This document shows, in pieces, positions 47,531-57,994 of a DNA stretch of 64,000 nt. Under the pieces are notes generated by a model. It was given only the letters and a program-made list of their open reading frames with translations, made no database searches and had not been told where the DNA came from. The stretch is from Verpa conica (taxonomy: Eukaryota > Ascomycota > Pezizomycetes > Pezizales > Morchellaceae). The translations under genes and the position numbers were made by a program. Each line of letters begins with the position of its first letter. Position 1 is the stretch's first letter. The DNA is taken from assembly GCA_033030425.1 (NCBI GenBank), contig JAUFSD010000021.1:434001-498000 (forward strand), written 5' to 3'.

Positions 47531-49037
47531 AGCGGTGGTTTGTTGCATAACAGGTACTGGACATGGAAATAAACAAGAACTTATTATTATAAATATTCAA
47601 AGTCCTTGCCAGTTGCTGGACTACTTACATTCTATTTAAATAACTAACAAACTCTATAGTGGCCATATTTTTTGCACTTTGCCTACCGCACCAGGCGTCT
47701 CGCCCGTAGACCCACCAATTTCCCTTTTAATATTGTCGGGGGACATTAACCACCCGCCCACATGACAACCAGGAACCCCACATTAACATAATGTCTTCTC
47801 CCACTATATAAATTAATAGTACATAAATAAATGCTTAATTCTCCCTATGGTTCAGTTCTCTGGTCTTATTAATTGTTGTTGTAGTACCTATTTGGAGTTG
47901 GAATTGGGGTATGGCTGCAGCTGTCGTGGGTGGGTGGTTATTTTTGTCCCTCAATACATGCTATATTGTGAGAGTCCATATAAATCCTTTAAGATTTAAA
48001 CCTACAATAGTTAACATAGGTTTATAGAACTACTCAGGCTGGGTTATAAAAATTATGGAGTATTCTTGAGATAAATCATCTCTGTCCACCATGTGTATCT
48101 CAGCCTCTCACAAGTATCCTCAACAAAGAGCTTGTGCTATATTTATCACATTATAATTCTAACTACATAGGTAGGTATTGGAGTTGTGAAACGATCGACA
48201 ATGAATAACAGCCTAATTCGTACCATCTTGAGAGCCTTGTTCGCTTATAATAGGAGCCGCGGGACTTTCCTGCCAATGAACAAAGGGCGCTAAGTAGCGG
48301 ACGAAAGCCACGGCTCTATCTATATATGAGATTATAGTCTAGGAATGAGCGTTAGAATTATAGCTCATGGTACTACATAGTTGTATAATTATTGAAAAGA
48401 TAGCTGTATGAAGGCCTGGGTAGTTGGGCTACTGCTGTTTATCTGTTGTATTTGTTGTAGATGCTTAATAAGAAGGATCCGACATACTGTTTCATATATG
48501 AGTCACGTGCACCTATAAGGTTTTAGGGTTTCTCTTTGCTAGAGCATATATCGTCATATCTCTCTATCTCTTTTAGACAATCGATTCAGCACCTTTTACC
48601 TCAGTATTAAAGTGAGACTGGCGAGTGATCTTGTATGATATAGGCTTAATACTACATATCTATGGTGAGGGGCTCCTAGGAGCGCCTGCCAACAACGTCA
48701 GTTGTAATTGGGTTATCAGGGATGGATTATAGTAGGCCAGGGATCTCAAGTAGCCGGGCCCTAGGTAAAATACTTGTTCTTAGTAGAGGCCTGTTACCTA
48801 TTATAAATTTCTTCAAGGTACATACGTGTAGCAGTTTGGACCTTGAAGAAACTTGGGTCCAGTGCCTGTAGTCAATGTGGGTATTTCTAATCGTATCAAA
48901 TGAACATTGAAACGTTGGTAAGCATTTGAAAAAAGTAAACAGATGTTTGAGGATAGCCCAGGGCGTCCCCAGCAAATGGGGATGTAAACCGCAGATTACG
49001 AATGTCATGTTACACAAAACATACCGACTCTGTGGTA

Positions 49038-49682
49038 CAGTCATAGGCAATAAGTCATCGGACGGCCTGAGCCATGGTAAGACCTGTTTTAGGTGGTGTT
49101 ATTGGGGCTTGGCGCTCTTATTATTTCATGATACTTGGGCAGACTGTTACTTATAGAGAGTAAGTCTTTATCTAGTGGGCTTTTTTTATGTTCTAGTAGT
49201 AGTGTCTATATGTATTTAGGGTGGGAGAAACCCCCCCCTAACCCCCTATTCAGGCCATAAGATGCCACCGCTTTTGGGGCTAAATTTGGCAATTTGTACA
49301 ATGTAAAAGATGGTTTTTTTAGAATGGCAAATAATGAAAGATATTGGTGTGCTAACTGCATCTATAGACTCTTAGAATATAGGGTCTAGGGTCTATAACC
49401 CCTAGTAAAGTCTTTTTTATCATTTTATCCCTTATCTAACTATACATACCTAAAAAGAAGTAAGAAGAACAAGTGTACCTTGTAAATGAATGGAGTAGAT
49501 ATAGGCCTCAATTACTGTATAAGATTAAAGTTACCCATATAAAGAAACCCTGGTCCCATTGGCTCTGGGGCTTGATTTTTTTTACATCTATGGCAGTCTC
49601 CTGCTTGAAAGCTATGGATAAATGGGCTAAAACACGCCAAGATTCACTGAAACCGCGTCCGATGACTTATTGCCTATGACTG
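49038..49682. mobile_element. Non-autonomous pogo-like element, CAGTCATAGGCAATAAG family (645 bp)
   Basis: Perfect terminal inverted repeats of about 27 bp begin CAGTCATAGGCAATAAGTCA on both strands and are flanked by TA (49036-49037 and 49683-49684). The interior contains no transposase-like frame. The size and CAGT ends fit a deletion derivative or MITE of a pogo/Fot-type element. Confidence 0.88.
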
Positions 49683-50200
49683 TACGTGCCGTCATACGTA
49701 TAGTACAGCATAACCCGCGCGTTGCTTTGCATGCTCTCGGCCGATTGCCGTCCCGATCTTCTTCTTGCGAGTTAGCATCATCATCGCCATGGGACAGCCC
49801 CACGTCAACCTCCGGGGAGCCAGAGTGGAAGAGAAATGGTGGAGTCCTACCGTTAGATATCCTTATCTTTAAGGGATACTAACGCGCCCCTATCTTGAAT
49901 GTGTACATAAAGATCCTTGGTACTCTATTCTGCATCTTGATTCTAAACTATCGTGCATCAGTAAGCAGGTTCGGGCCCGGTAAAGACATATCCGGGTTGT
50001 TTGCCTACTGGAAAGCCTTCTTAGGCATCTCCTATTTATATCATCTACAATCTTCGCTATTTCTCTCTATCTTAAACTTCACTTTTTAGCAATCGCCCTG
50101 GAGTTCGTTTCTTTAGTTCTCACGTGCGGCTCAAGTACATATACTACGCAGCATCCAACCCAACCTTAAAGCTTATTATCTGCAGGTGGCCGAAGATTTG

Positions 50201-52239
50201 ATGGAGCGTGATCCCTTGATCGCTATAGAGTCTGGAACAGACGTCATTAGGCATCGTGGTATAGATGGCGGTGGCGATGGCGATGGCGATGACGATGACG
50301 ACGAAAGAAACACGGGGGCCCTTTCGAGCGTTGGAGATGAAAGCTCGCCGTTATTAAGAGCTGAAGGCAGTGGAGGTGCAGATATCGATGATTTCGCTGG
50401 TTTACCATGGTATCGGAAGCCATCGGTAAGATACCCACTCCGTATAATCTCACGGCTGAGAGATTGATGGGTACGCGTTTAGGTTTTCTGGCTGCTGCCG
50501 CCGTTCTGTTTGTTCACAATAGCTTTTGGAGGGTATGATATCGATTCTATTCGAGCCAGGCTCCCTTCGTACTAACTATGCATAGTGTCGCCGTGCCCCG
50601 ATTGAATATCATCCTAGCTCTAATATGCCGGGAATTCTTTTCAGAGAAAGAGTACCTGCCTGACGGTGTAACTCCGATCATGCCCATCCTTATTGGGGGC
50701 CCGAATGAGCAGTGCCGGAACCCGGAGGTAGTTACACAGTCTGGCTGTTTCAAAGCAAGGTACCTAACGCTGCGTGGTACTGCAGGTAGCGGCCCTCGTG
50801 TCTAAGTTTACACTTTATATGGGGCTTATCAGTGGGATAATTGGTTAGTTGCGTCTCAATGATCTATAGGTTGAGATGCTTATTCTTCTAGGTGCATTTA
50901 CATCACCGCGGATTGGATCACTATCAGATCGCTACGGGCGTCGGGGTTTCATGGCATTTTCGTCCTTCGGACTGCTGGCCAGTGAGATCACAACTATCCT
51001 TGCCACAAAATATCCAGATACTTTCAGCGTCAACATCCTCCTCATCGGCTCGGCAGTTGATGGCATTTGTGGGAGCTTCTTGTTAGGCATGGCACTGTCA
51101 TATTCGTATGCAGCGGACTGTACATCCCCAGAAAGACGCGCTATGGCGTTTGGCTATTTCCAGGGATGTCTTTTCTTGGGTATTGCACTGGGACCAGCAC
51201 TGGGGGGGTTCTTGATCAGGTCTACCGGAAACGTCCTTTCTGTTTTCTACGCTGCTTTGGTTTGTATGACTTTCCTACTATTCGTACATGCTCAGCTAAT
51301 GAGTTATAGGGGGCACATTTAATCTTTATCCTATACTTATTTTTTATCCTCCCAGAGTCGCTATCAAAACGCCGTATGAAGATTGCAAATGAAAAACACG
51401 CCCAAGAGGTGATAAGCCGTGGTGGCCGACTGAAGTCTTGGATGCATACAATGAACCCAACAAACCTCGTTAGGCCCCTCTCAGTTCTCTTCCCCACTGG
51501 TCCAGGCTCTAGTCCTCGACTCCGGCTCAACCTAATGCTACTCGCTGCAACAGACACTATTCTCTTCGGTGTTGGAATCGGGGGTATGGTCGTTATTATT
51601 CTATTCGCTGAGATGAAGTTCGGGTGGGGTGATTTTGAGGTATGTTCTACTGCAAGGGATAGTTTACACGAATACTCACTGAAGTTTGGTAACTAGTCTT
51701 CAATATACCTATCAATTGTCAACGTCGCTCGTGTAACTATGTTATTCTTGATCTTACCTCTCATTGTCCACCTCGTCCGCCGCAATGACCACCCCTCTTC
51801 ACACCAAAAAGGTGCCGACAAACTCGACATTCTGCTTATCCGCTTCAGTATCGTGATCGAAACGGCAGGATACCTCTTTTACTCTATTGCAGCTACATCT
51901 AGCGCATTCACCGCAGCTGGTGTTTGCACCGCATTGGGTGGGATTGGCTCACCCACCCTCCAATCAACCCTTACCAAGCATATCCCAGTTGATAAAACCG
52001 GCCAATTGTTAGGGGCAACGGCGCTACTACATTCATTGGCGAGGGTCATTACACCAACTGTTTTTAACCTGATATATGCATATACGGCTGCGAGGTTCCC
52101 GCAGACGGTTTTTGTGTGTCTGGGCTCAACTTTTGCGTTTGCTCTTGTGTGTTCGTGGTTTTTGAAGGAGGGTGTCTATTGGGGCGATGGAAAAGGGGGA
52201 GTGAACGGCGATGAAGAGGAGGTGGTGGAGGGTATATAG
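50201..52239 (+). CDS. Major facilitator superfamily transporter (DHA1/TetA-like)
   Basis: Probable H+-coupled membrane transporter; the substrate cannot be assigned. Seven exons, 50201..50425, 50483..50532, 50586..50727, 50786..50843, 50892..51302, 51356..51639 and 51697..52239, sum to 570 residues in phase. The acidic N-terminus contains a Gly-Asp run (DGDGDGDDDDD). TM1 is FWLLPPFCLFTIAFGG. Motif A of the MFS is SPRIGSLSDRYGRRGF between TM2 and TM3, followed by ILLIGSAVDGICGSFL and GIALGPALGGFLI. The second half begins with SLSKRR and includes LLIRFSIVIETAGYLFYS and TGQLLGATALLHSLARVI. Intron 5 (51303..51355) has a poor GTTATA donor; the family usually reads P-E-S before LSK, so this border is uncertain. 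Confidence 0.85.
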
Positions 52240-52427
52240 TGTTTTATATTATATTCTGGTTATTTGTGTGATGGTGTGGGATATATACATAGATTATACG
52301 TTTCTTTCTTCGTTTTTATGGGGGGGGGTTCATTAGTTTCTAAGTGCAAGCTGGATATCGCATACAACAAATTTATGGCGTGAAAAAGACCTTAGGAATA
52401 GGGTATTTTGCTAGGGATAGATATTAA

Positions 52428-52483
52428 TATATATGTTCTGGCCCGTTGAGGGGACGTCCCCCCAACGGGCCAGAACATATATA
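52428..52483. repeat. Near-perfect 56-bp palindrome centred on ACGT
   Basis: The arms read TATATATGTTCTGGCCCGTT then GAGGGGAC, with the reverse complement on the other side and one A/G mismatch. The centre of symmetry lies in ACGT at 52454-52457. Its right end overlaps the TA target of the adjacent mariner element. A related copy lies at about 63724-63762. Confidence 0.92.
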
Positions 52484-53980
52484 CTAGTGCGAAAATAAAG
52501 TCTGTTCGGTTTGGTTCTTAGGTAGTACAAGCAACGTTGCGCCCCACCCAACTTGCAACCCCTCACTTGCAGCTCAACCCATACTCATCAATCGTTACAC
52601 GGAACCCTTTTGCAACAGTGAGAGCCCCGAGTTAGATATTGTAGGGGTTATCGCTAACAGCTAATAGTGACTACACGAGCCTCCACAGACAAAGTCCAAA
52701 AGAGAGTACACCCGAGTCGGGGTTTACAGATAACACCACGTCGCCGAGCTGCCATTCTTACCATGCGAGATCCAGATGCCAGTGGGTTAGGAAAACCAAT
52801 ACCATACCCAGCAATAGGAAAGATTCTCAACTTGAACACAGATACCTGTAGGAGAATTAGCAATCATGCAAGAGAGAATTTTGATGGAGTGGAAGTTCCG
52901 CTAGAGATACTTTTACGGCCGGAAAATCTCGAGAGTTCTCGGCGCTCTGGGCGCCCACAAGCACTTACCGAGAGTAATAAAGATCATCTTATTGCTACAA
53001 TAAAAAAGAACTGGACAAGCCGACACATGTCTCTTTTAGAGGTTCAAAATGCTGCCGGATTTAGCCATGTTTCAACTCAGACGGTTCTCAATGCAATTCA
53101 TGAACGAGGATTAAAAGCTTATCATGAGGGATGGAAGTTTATTTTGGAGGAAGCACATATGGTGCGCAGAGTTGCCTTTTGTACAGAGCGGAAAAATTGG
53201 ACAGCAGAAGGAGAGTGGGCAAATTGGGGGTTTACAGATGAGATGTCAATTGAAGTAGGCGCCTTCCATGGTGTATCTTTAATTTGGAGAGATAAAGCCG
53301 AACACTGGGAGAAAACATGTATGGGAACGAGGAAAAGACAAGGACCAACAGTAATGTGTTGGGGAATGATTATGTGGGGGAAAAAAGGACCATTCTATGT
53401 ATGGTCTACAGAAACAGAAGCAGAGAAAAAAATAGCAGAAAAAGAAATTGCCCGTTTAAATACTGAGATAAAAGCAGAGGCAGATAAACAAGAGCAGGAA
53501 TGGAAAAGCTCTAGTGAGTGGGCTATATTAAAAAAACATGAACTTGCTATTGCAAAAGTAGATCGTGTTGCAGCAAAGGTATATTCTTTAACCTAGTACA
53601 AGAATTTAATTTACCACTAATATTATATAGGCACGAGGAGAAAAGATAAAAACTAAGCAAAGTTGGCGGGGGTTAAAGTATAAGCCAGATTTAATAGAAA
53701 GAAATAAAAATAGCCGTGGTGGAGTAGATGCATGGAGATATTGTAAATATGTAGGTCGTCCTATTTTATGGCCAGCATGTGTGAAGCTTTTAGAAGAAAA
53801 TCCCCAATTTGTTTTAATGGAAGATAATGCCTCCTCACACTCTTGTAAATATACAACAAAGCAGCGAGAAGCATGGGGACCTGGAATTCCCAAAGTAGAC
53901 TGGCCTTCTTGCTCACCAGATTTTAATCCTATTGAAAGGATATGGAATATTATTAAAAGGAAAATTGGTAGACTAAGAGT

Positions 53981-55207
53981 GTAACAGGGGCACTCCCAGG
54001 GGAGTACTGCCGTACCAAAAAAACCAACAACCTCCTTTTCTGACGAGAAGCTTCAGCAGCGAGGCTTAGAACCGCTCGTCAACACGGAAGGTCAACAGTC
54101 CCTAGGAAAAACAGGAATAAGGATTTAATGGATAGATAACTAAAGACTTTAAAAGGCTCTGCTTCCCAGGGGAAGACAAACGTCTTTAGCGAAGAGTATG
54201 AGGATCTCTGAACAACTGTTGTTCGTTGACTAGCAAGAATGATTGTCCTGGGGGAAGGACGGGTTTAAGCTATGATTTTGATTGCGAGCAGGCTGCCAAG
54301 GAGCGGGGGAACAATTCCTCCGCGCTTGGAAATCAACTGAGTCTAGAGCGCCCCTAAGAACTAGCGGGGTCGATAGACTAGCGACTAAAAAGCGTTGGTT
54401 ACTAAAAGCTCTGTAACTATTGCTAAAATGGTCCGATTTCAAATCCGATTGCACCTATGGATTCGCAGCACTGTCCCCCATATACCCTCCGAGTTTGGTT
54501 CGGTTGGACGAATTTTCCTGACGGTTTTGGGGTTATTTTTGGGGTCCAAAACTTGTCTTTTTGTTAGGGAATCAGCAACTCAGGGGGGCCCCCTCTGCAA
54601 ACGGCGGATGGCACAGTGGGGCGCCTCGGGGGTGTTAGAAACACAGAGTCCCCTAGGTAGGGTAACCCACTGGTGATTCCTGCCGTTGCTTAGATTCCTT
54701 TCCCACGTTCCTAGTCCAACCTGGGGACGTGGCGGAGAGGTAATCTTGATCCATAAGGACTTTAGGGCGAAGCACAAGGCATAGCCCCGTATGGTTCGAT
54801 TCGTGACGCCGCCAGGTTAATTATTATTTTTGCTGGCGGCCCTAACTACTAAGCATAGTTTTGCTCTTATCTCACGGCTCTCAGCCTCCCATAAGGTCGG
54901 CCATCAGCGAAGCCGTTGTTATTCCTCCTAGAGGAACAGGAGCTTAACTCTGTTCATGGAGGCAACTGCTTCAGTCTCATTGCACTAGTATCTCCCGTAG
55001 CTATAGGCTACAGACGCATTACTCTGGTCTCTGTCGCATACCAACGACGGTGAGCTTCACTCCGTCCTAGGAGCTCGCCAGCTCGCTTAGGGATCGGGTT
55101 ATCATAGTAACGACTTTCCTTAGTATCTATTGACCGGAATAGGATAGCTAGTCCTATCCCTCAAGGGAGATCCTTAGGAATCTCTACATGGAGAGGTACT
55201 TGAGACT
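53981..55207. mobile_element. Unclassified 1.23-kb structured insertion inside a mariner transposase
   Basis: The insertion is bounded by AGT on the left (53978-53980) and AGT on the right (55208-55210), so it carries a 3-bp duplication or ambiguity. Deleting 1230 bp restores the transposase frame exactly. It is GC-richer than its host, has no long ORF and no terminal inverted repeats. It is dense in hairpins: ACTCCCAGGGGAGT at 53992, TGACGAG/CTCGTCA at 54041/54075, CTTCCCAGGGGAAG at 54162, a four-stem nested fold at 54718-54818, and GTAGC/GCTAC at 54997. I do not recognise it. Options are a group I-type or other ribozyme-like insertion, a structured-RNA retroposon, or a non-autonomous DNA element. 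Confidence 0.75.
54718..54818 (+). ncRNA. Nested stem fold with tRNA-like box elements inside the structured insertion
   Basis: The stems AACCTGG/CCAGGTT (54718-54724 with 54812-54818), GGCG/CGCC (54731-54734 with 54807-54810), GATCCATAAGG/CCGTATGGTTC (54748-54758 with 54787-54797, two mismatches) and GGGC/GCCC (54765-54768 with 54784-54787) nest into one long rod. The last two compete for one C at 54787. It also contains an A-box-like TGGCGGAGAGG and B-box-like GGTTCGATTCG, but a proper cloverleaf does not form. No expression evidence is available, so this is only a candidate structured RNA. Confidence 0.35.
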
Positions 55208-55684
55208 AGTCATGACGAAGGTTAGATCGTCACAAAGGGGAGCAGAAAGAGTTACAACAATTGAGGGTACAAAAGTGGCTCTATATGAAGCCTGGGAAGC
55301 GCTGACTATTGAGGAGATTAACAAAGTGATAGCTAAGCTTCCTAAAATTATGGCTAAATGCCTTCATGTAAATGGGGACAATAACTATAGTGCATAGAGT
55401 GGGGATTATGTATATTAATTTTTTTATGTATGCGGGTTGAGTTGCTTGTACTATTTATGTACCAAACCGAACAGACTTTATTTTCGCACTAGTACGTAAT
55501 AGAGGCAAAACTCATTAGCAGAATTTGGTATATATACTTTCGGTCGTTTTTAATTTTTAGGCTTTTTAACAAGTGTGGTTATTTATATTTAGGATGATTA
55601 AATAAATTTTAGCTATAGAAATTAAACCTTTTACTCAAGTGGAAAAATTAATATGATATATATAGCACATACGAGGTGGAGGTA

Positions 55685-55930
55685 CTTAGGTGTTCATTAA
55701 TATCTCGGAATGAGGCTACAACCACGTAACCTCACCAAAAAAAAGCAGTAACTCCGGTCCAGCGACACAGCAGAATGTCACCTACTGTAACGATCCCATT
55801 CAATTTGCTACCCTATACAGCTTCCCCCCTTATGTGGTTGTTGTAACTATCCACGCTGTATAGGTCACTTCTGGTAAGGTTATATACGCGGTTGCAGCCT
55901 CATTTCGAAATATTAATGAACGCCGCGCAG
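55685..55930. mobile_element. MITE, CTTAGGCG terminal-repeat family, second copy
   Basis: The left end CTTAGGTGTTCATTAATATC is preceded by TA at 55683-55684. The right end, read in reverse complement, contains GGCGTTCATTAATATTTCG and AAATGAGGCT, matching the left arm for about 28 bp. The outermost 3-4 bases of the right end have diverged, so the end coordinate is approximate. Related to 21951-22161. Confidence 0.75.
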
Positions 55931-56305
55931 TCTTAAATATGCTAGCCGAATCCGAGGCGAGACAGCAGCCCACACCGAATCTTAGCCAAACTTCAATAAT
56001 CTGGGCCATGCAAAAAATCAAAAAAAATCCTGGAAGCTCAAGTGTATGTTCAGTAGAAAAAAAATAATGCCAATATATGATTCTAATAGAGCTTTACCTC
56101 TAGTATATCCCTTCTCACTTAGGCCATGTGTAGCATCCATCATACTTAAGTATTTCTAGGAATTGTTCCATTTAGTACTTTTTACAGCCAAAAAACAAAG
56201 TTTTATTCCACAACTACACATGCTAAAGCCTAGTAAAAAGATATGGAGCTTTATTGGGACTATACAAGGACATATATCTTTTTTTTGGTGTTTTGACTGG
56301 CTGTA

Positions 56306-57721
56306 TTGTTGGCGATCAGAACGATCCGGAACCCCGGAGGTACCTAGTGACATATATATGACGTGGGGTACTTGGCAACCATAAAGAACAGCACCGGTAC
56401 AGGAACCACATTTACAGACTATCTAACAACACTCAAGATCACGATGAGGAATATTCCCCAAGTTCCTTTCCAACGAAAATTATCTGCGCCTTTAAACATA
56501 TACCAGCGAGGTATAATAGTGGGAATGACAATACAAGGTGCCAGCCTAAACGAAATACAAAAAATAACCGGAGTTCCCACGAGTACGTTACACGACACGT
56601 TACATGCTGCCGAGAATTCGCCTGCAGATTGGGATGGAAGTCCAGAACTATTCCACGGGAAACCTAGAAAGACTACAACTGAACAAGATAATACCCTCCG
56701 AGATCAAGCCATGCAAAATCCCGATAAATCCCTACAAGAAATAAAAAATACAATTATGCCAGATATCTCTCTGAGTACTGCTAAGCGAAGGCTTACAGAA
56801 ATACATATAAAAAAATGGCGAGCATTAAAAAGACCAGGGTTGGAGGAAAAACATGCATTACAGCGATTACAATGGGTAAGGATTTCTTTATTATATAGGA
56901 ATAAAAATTAATTAAATAAAATAGGCATTACAGTACCAATCCTGGACGGCTGAGATGTGGTTAAGATGTGTTTTTATTGATGAGATGTCGGTGGAAAGAG
57001 GGATGGGAGGTCGTCCAAAATGGGTATTTCGTCCATCTCAATATACCAATGAGAAATGGAGAGCTCAATATGATAAGTATGGACGAAAATCAGTGCATGA
57101 AATTCCACCACAAGGAGCACGAAAAATCAGTCAAATGATGGTAGGAGCTTTTGCTGGCCGAGGAAATGGTTTTATTTTACCATTACATGGGGATCCATTA
57201 GCACAAAGAGGTGGAGTTACTGGACGCAGATATTTAACTGCGTTAAAAAAAGATATATTAAAAGAGCTAACAGGTACTGAACGTGTTTTTTTTATACAAG
57301 ATAATGCGGGCATACATAGGTATATTCCTATTATATGGTTTTTAGATAACCTGATAACCCCTGATAAAACTCCTGTTGAACGCATTAAATTATGCCCTTA
57401 TTCCCCAGATTTAAATCCTATTGAACATGTATGGGCTATTATTAAATGGCTTTTTAAAAAACTTTACCCAGATATGTGGAAGGAAAAAGGTGATGCTGAT
57501 ATAATTAAAAAGAGGATTGAAGAAGCGGTAACACATTGTTGGGAGCTTATCACACCTGAGTATTTTGAAAAATTAGCTAGAAGTATGGTAGATAGAGTTC
57601 AGGCAGTGATTGAGGCAGATGGATGGTATACAAAATATTAATTTAATTGCCAGTTGCCATTATAAGTACCATAGGTATTATAGGTACCTCCGGGGTTCCG
57701 GATCGTTCTGATCGCCAACAA
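56306..57721. mobile_element. Apparently intact Tc1/mariner-superfamily element (1416 bp)
   Basis: Terminal inverted repeats of about 41 bp (TTGTTGGCGATCAGAACGAT...GAGGTACCTA) look identical on both strands and are flanked by TA at 56304-56305 and 57722-57723. It carries one two-exon transposase without stops or frameshifts. Identical repeats and an open transposase suggest recent insertion and possible activity. Confidence 0.93.
56444..57641 (+). CDS. Tc1/mariner-like transposase, DD40E-spaced, apparently intact
   Basis: Cut-and-paste DDE transposase of the element at 56306-57721. Two exons, 56444..56875 and 56925..57641, separated by a 49-nt intron (GTAAGG...AATAG), give about 382 residues. 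The N-terminal region has helix-turn-helix-like segments (ERGIIVGM-like RGIIVGMTIQGASLNEI, VPTSTLHDTL, then SLQEIKN and STAKRRL). The catalytic residues are Asp163 (VFIDEMSVERG), Asp270 (FFIQDNAGIHR) and Glu311 (SPDLNPIEHVW), with 40 residues between the last two by my count, longer than the 34 of classic Tc1 proteins. The intron was set by phase: it joins LQRLQW to ALQYQSW. A GTG-initiated extension to 56363 is open but has no ATG. The sequence differs clearly from the neighbouring transposase, so this is a separate family. Confidence 0.9.
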
Positions 57722-57994
57722 TAAGAGCCGGAATATCGGCTCAAATTTTGCATCACATTTAAGACTGCGCGCGCCATAGTTAGGATATCGTCTTAGTGTA
57801 CTATGAAGACCCTATAATATCATCTAATCCCGGACTATTTCTTGGTGGTCGTTCATAGTTCGATAGTTTGCATGTACATGTATATACTAATGCGCTCTAC
57901 TACTAGGCACACACACACTTCGCCTGTTACCTGTTTGTATTGTTCCAGTCCATACAGGGAGCGCTCTCTGACAGGCTGCTTTATTGGGCAACAT

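Larger units (their letters stand above)
45005..50200. other. Gene-poor region with repeats and a pseudogene
   Basis: About 5.2 kb. After AT-rich 3' DNA of the ApsA-like gene it holds a fold-back repeat (45895-45977), a decayed ankyrin-repeat pseudogene (about 46190-47530) and a pogo-like non-autonomous element (49038-49682). No intact gene was found. Stretches 47540-49030 and 49690-50200 hold nothing I can name beyond the MFS gene's promoter. Confidence 0.55.
52763..55397 (+). pseudogene. Tc1/mariner-like transposase, coding exon split by an insertion
   Basis: The segments are 52763..53578, 53631..53980 and 55211..55397. The first two are joined by a 52-nt intron (GTATAT...TATAG); the last two are separated by a 1230-bp insertion. 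Read without the insertion they give an uninterrupted 450-codon frame. The catalytic triad is present: Asp in WGFTDEMSIE, Asp in LMEDNASSHSC and Glu in SPDFNPIERIW, with 36 residues between the second Asp and the Glu by my count (DD36E). An N-terminal helix-turn-helix-type stretch includes YPAIGKILNLNTDTCRRI. In-frame codons upstream to 52667 (PRRRAAILTM) look conserved although no ATG precedes them, so the true start may have been lost or lie in a missing exon. A charged stretch, EAEKKIAEKEIARLN, is inserted before the intron. Confidence 0.85.
52484..55492. mobile_element. Tc1/mariner-superfamily element, interrupted by a nested insertion
   Basis: Terminal inverted repeats beginning CTAGTGCGAAAATAAAGT match for about 31 bp at both ends and are flanked by TA (52482-52483 and 55493-55494). 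The 3009-bp span is about 1.78 kb of element plus a 1.23-kb nested insertion (53981-55210). It carries one two-exon transposase reading left to right. Confidence 0.9.

Noticed and set aside
47326..47532. 68-codon plus-strand frame
   Set aside because: It lies antisense to the ankyrin-repeat relic and has no features of its own.
54040..54085. Hammerhead-like CTGACGAG...GAA core
   Set aside because: The stem II closing pair is a G-A mismatch and the residue after GAA is C, so the catalytic core is incomplete. A simple TGACGAG/CTCGTCA hairpin explains the sequence better.
54721..54817. Possible tRNA gene (A-box TGGCGGAGAGG, B-box GGTTCGATTCG)
   Set aside because: The T-arm around GGTTCGATTC does not pair and the acceptor stem is not at the right distance from the A box. 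The region folds better as a long rod, so it was listed only as a candidate structured RNA.
54222..55155. Group I intron P7-like pair (GTTCGTTGACTAGC and GATAGCTAGTCC)
   Set aside because: The two pieces are about 930 nt apart, no P/Q elements could be found, and the insertion does not end in G at a position that keeps the frame. Too weak to call.
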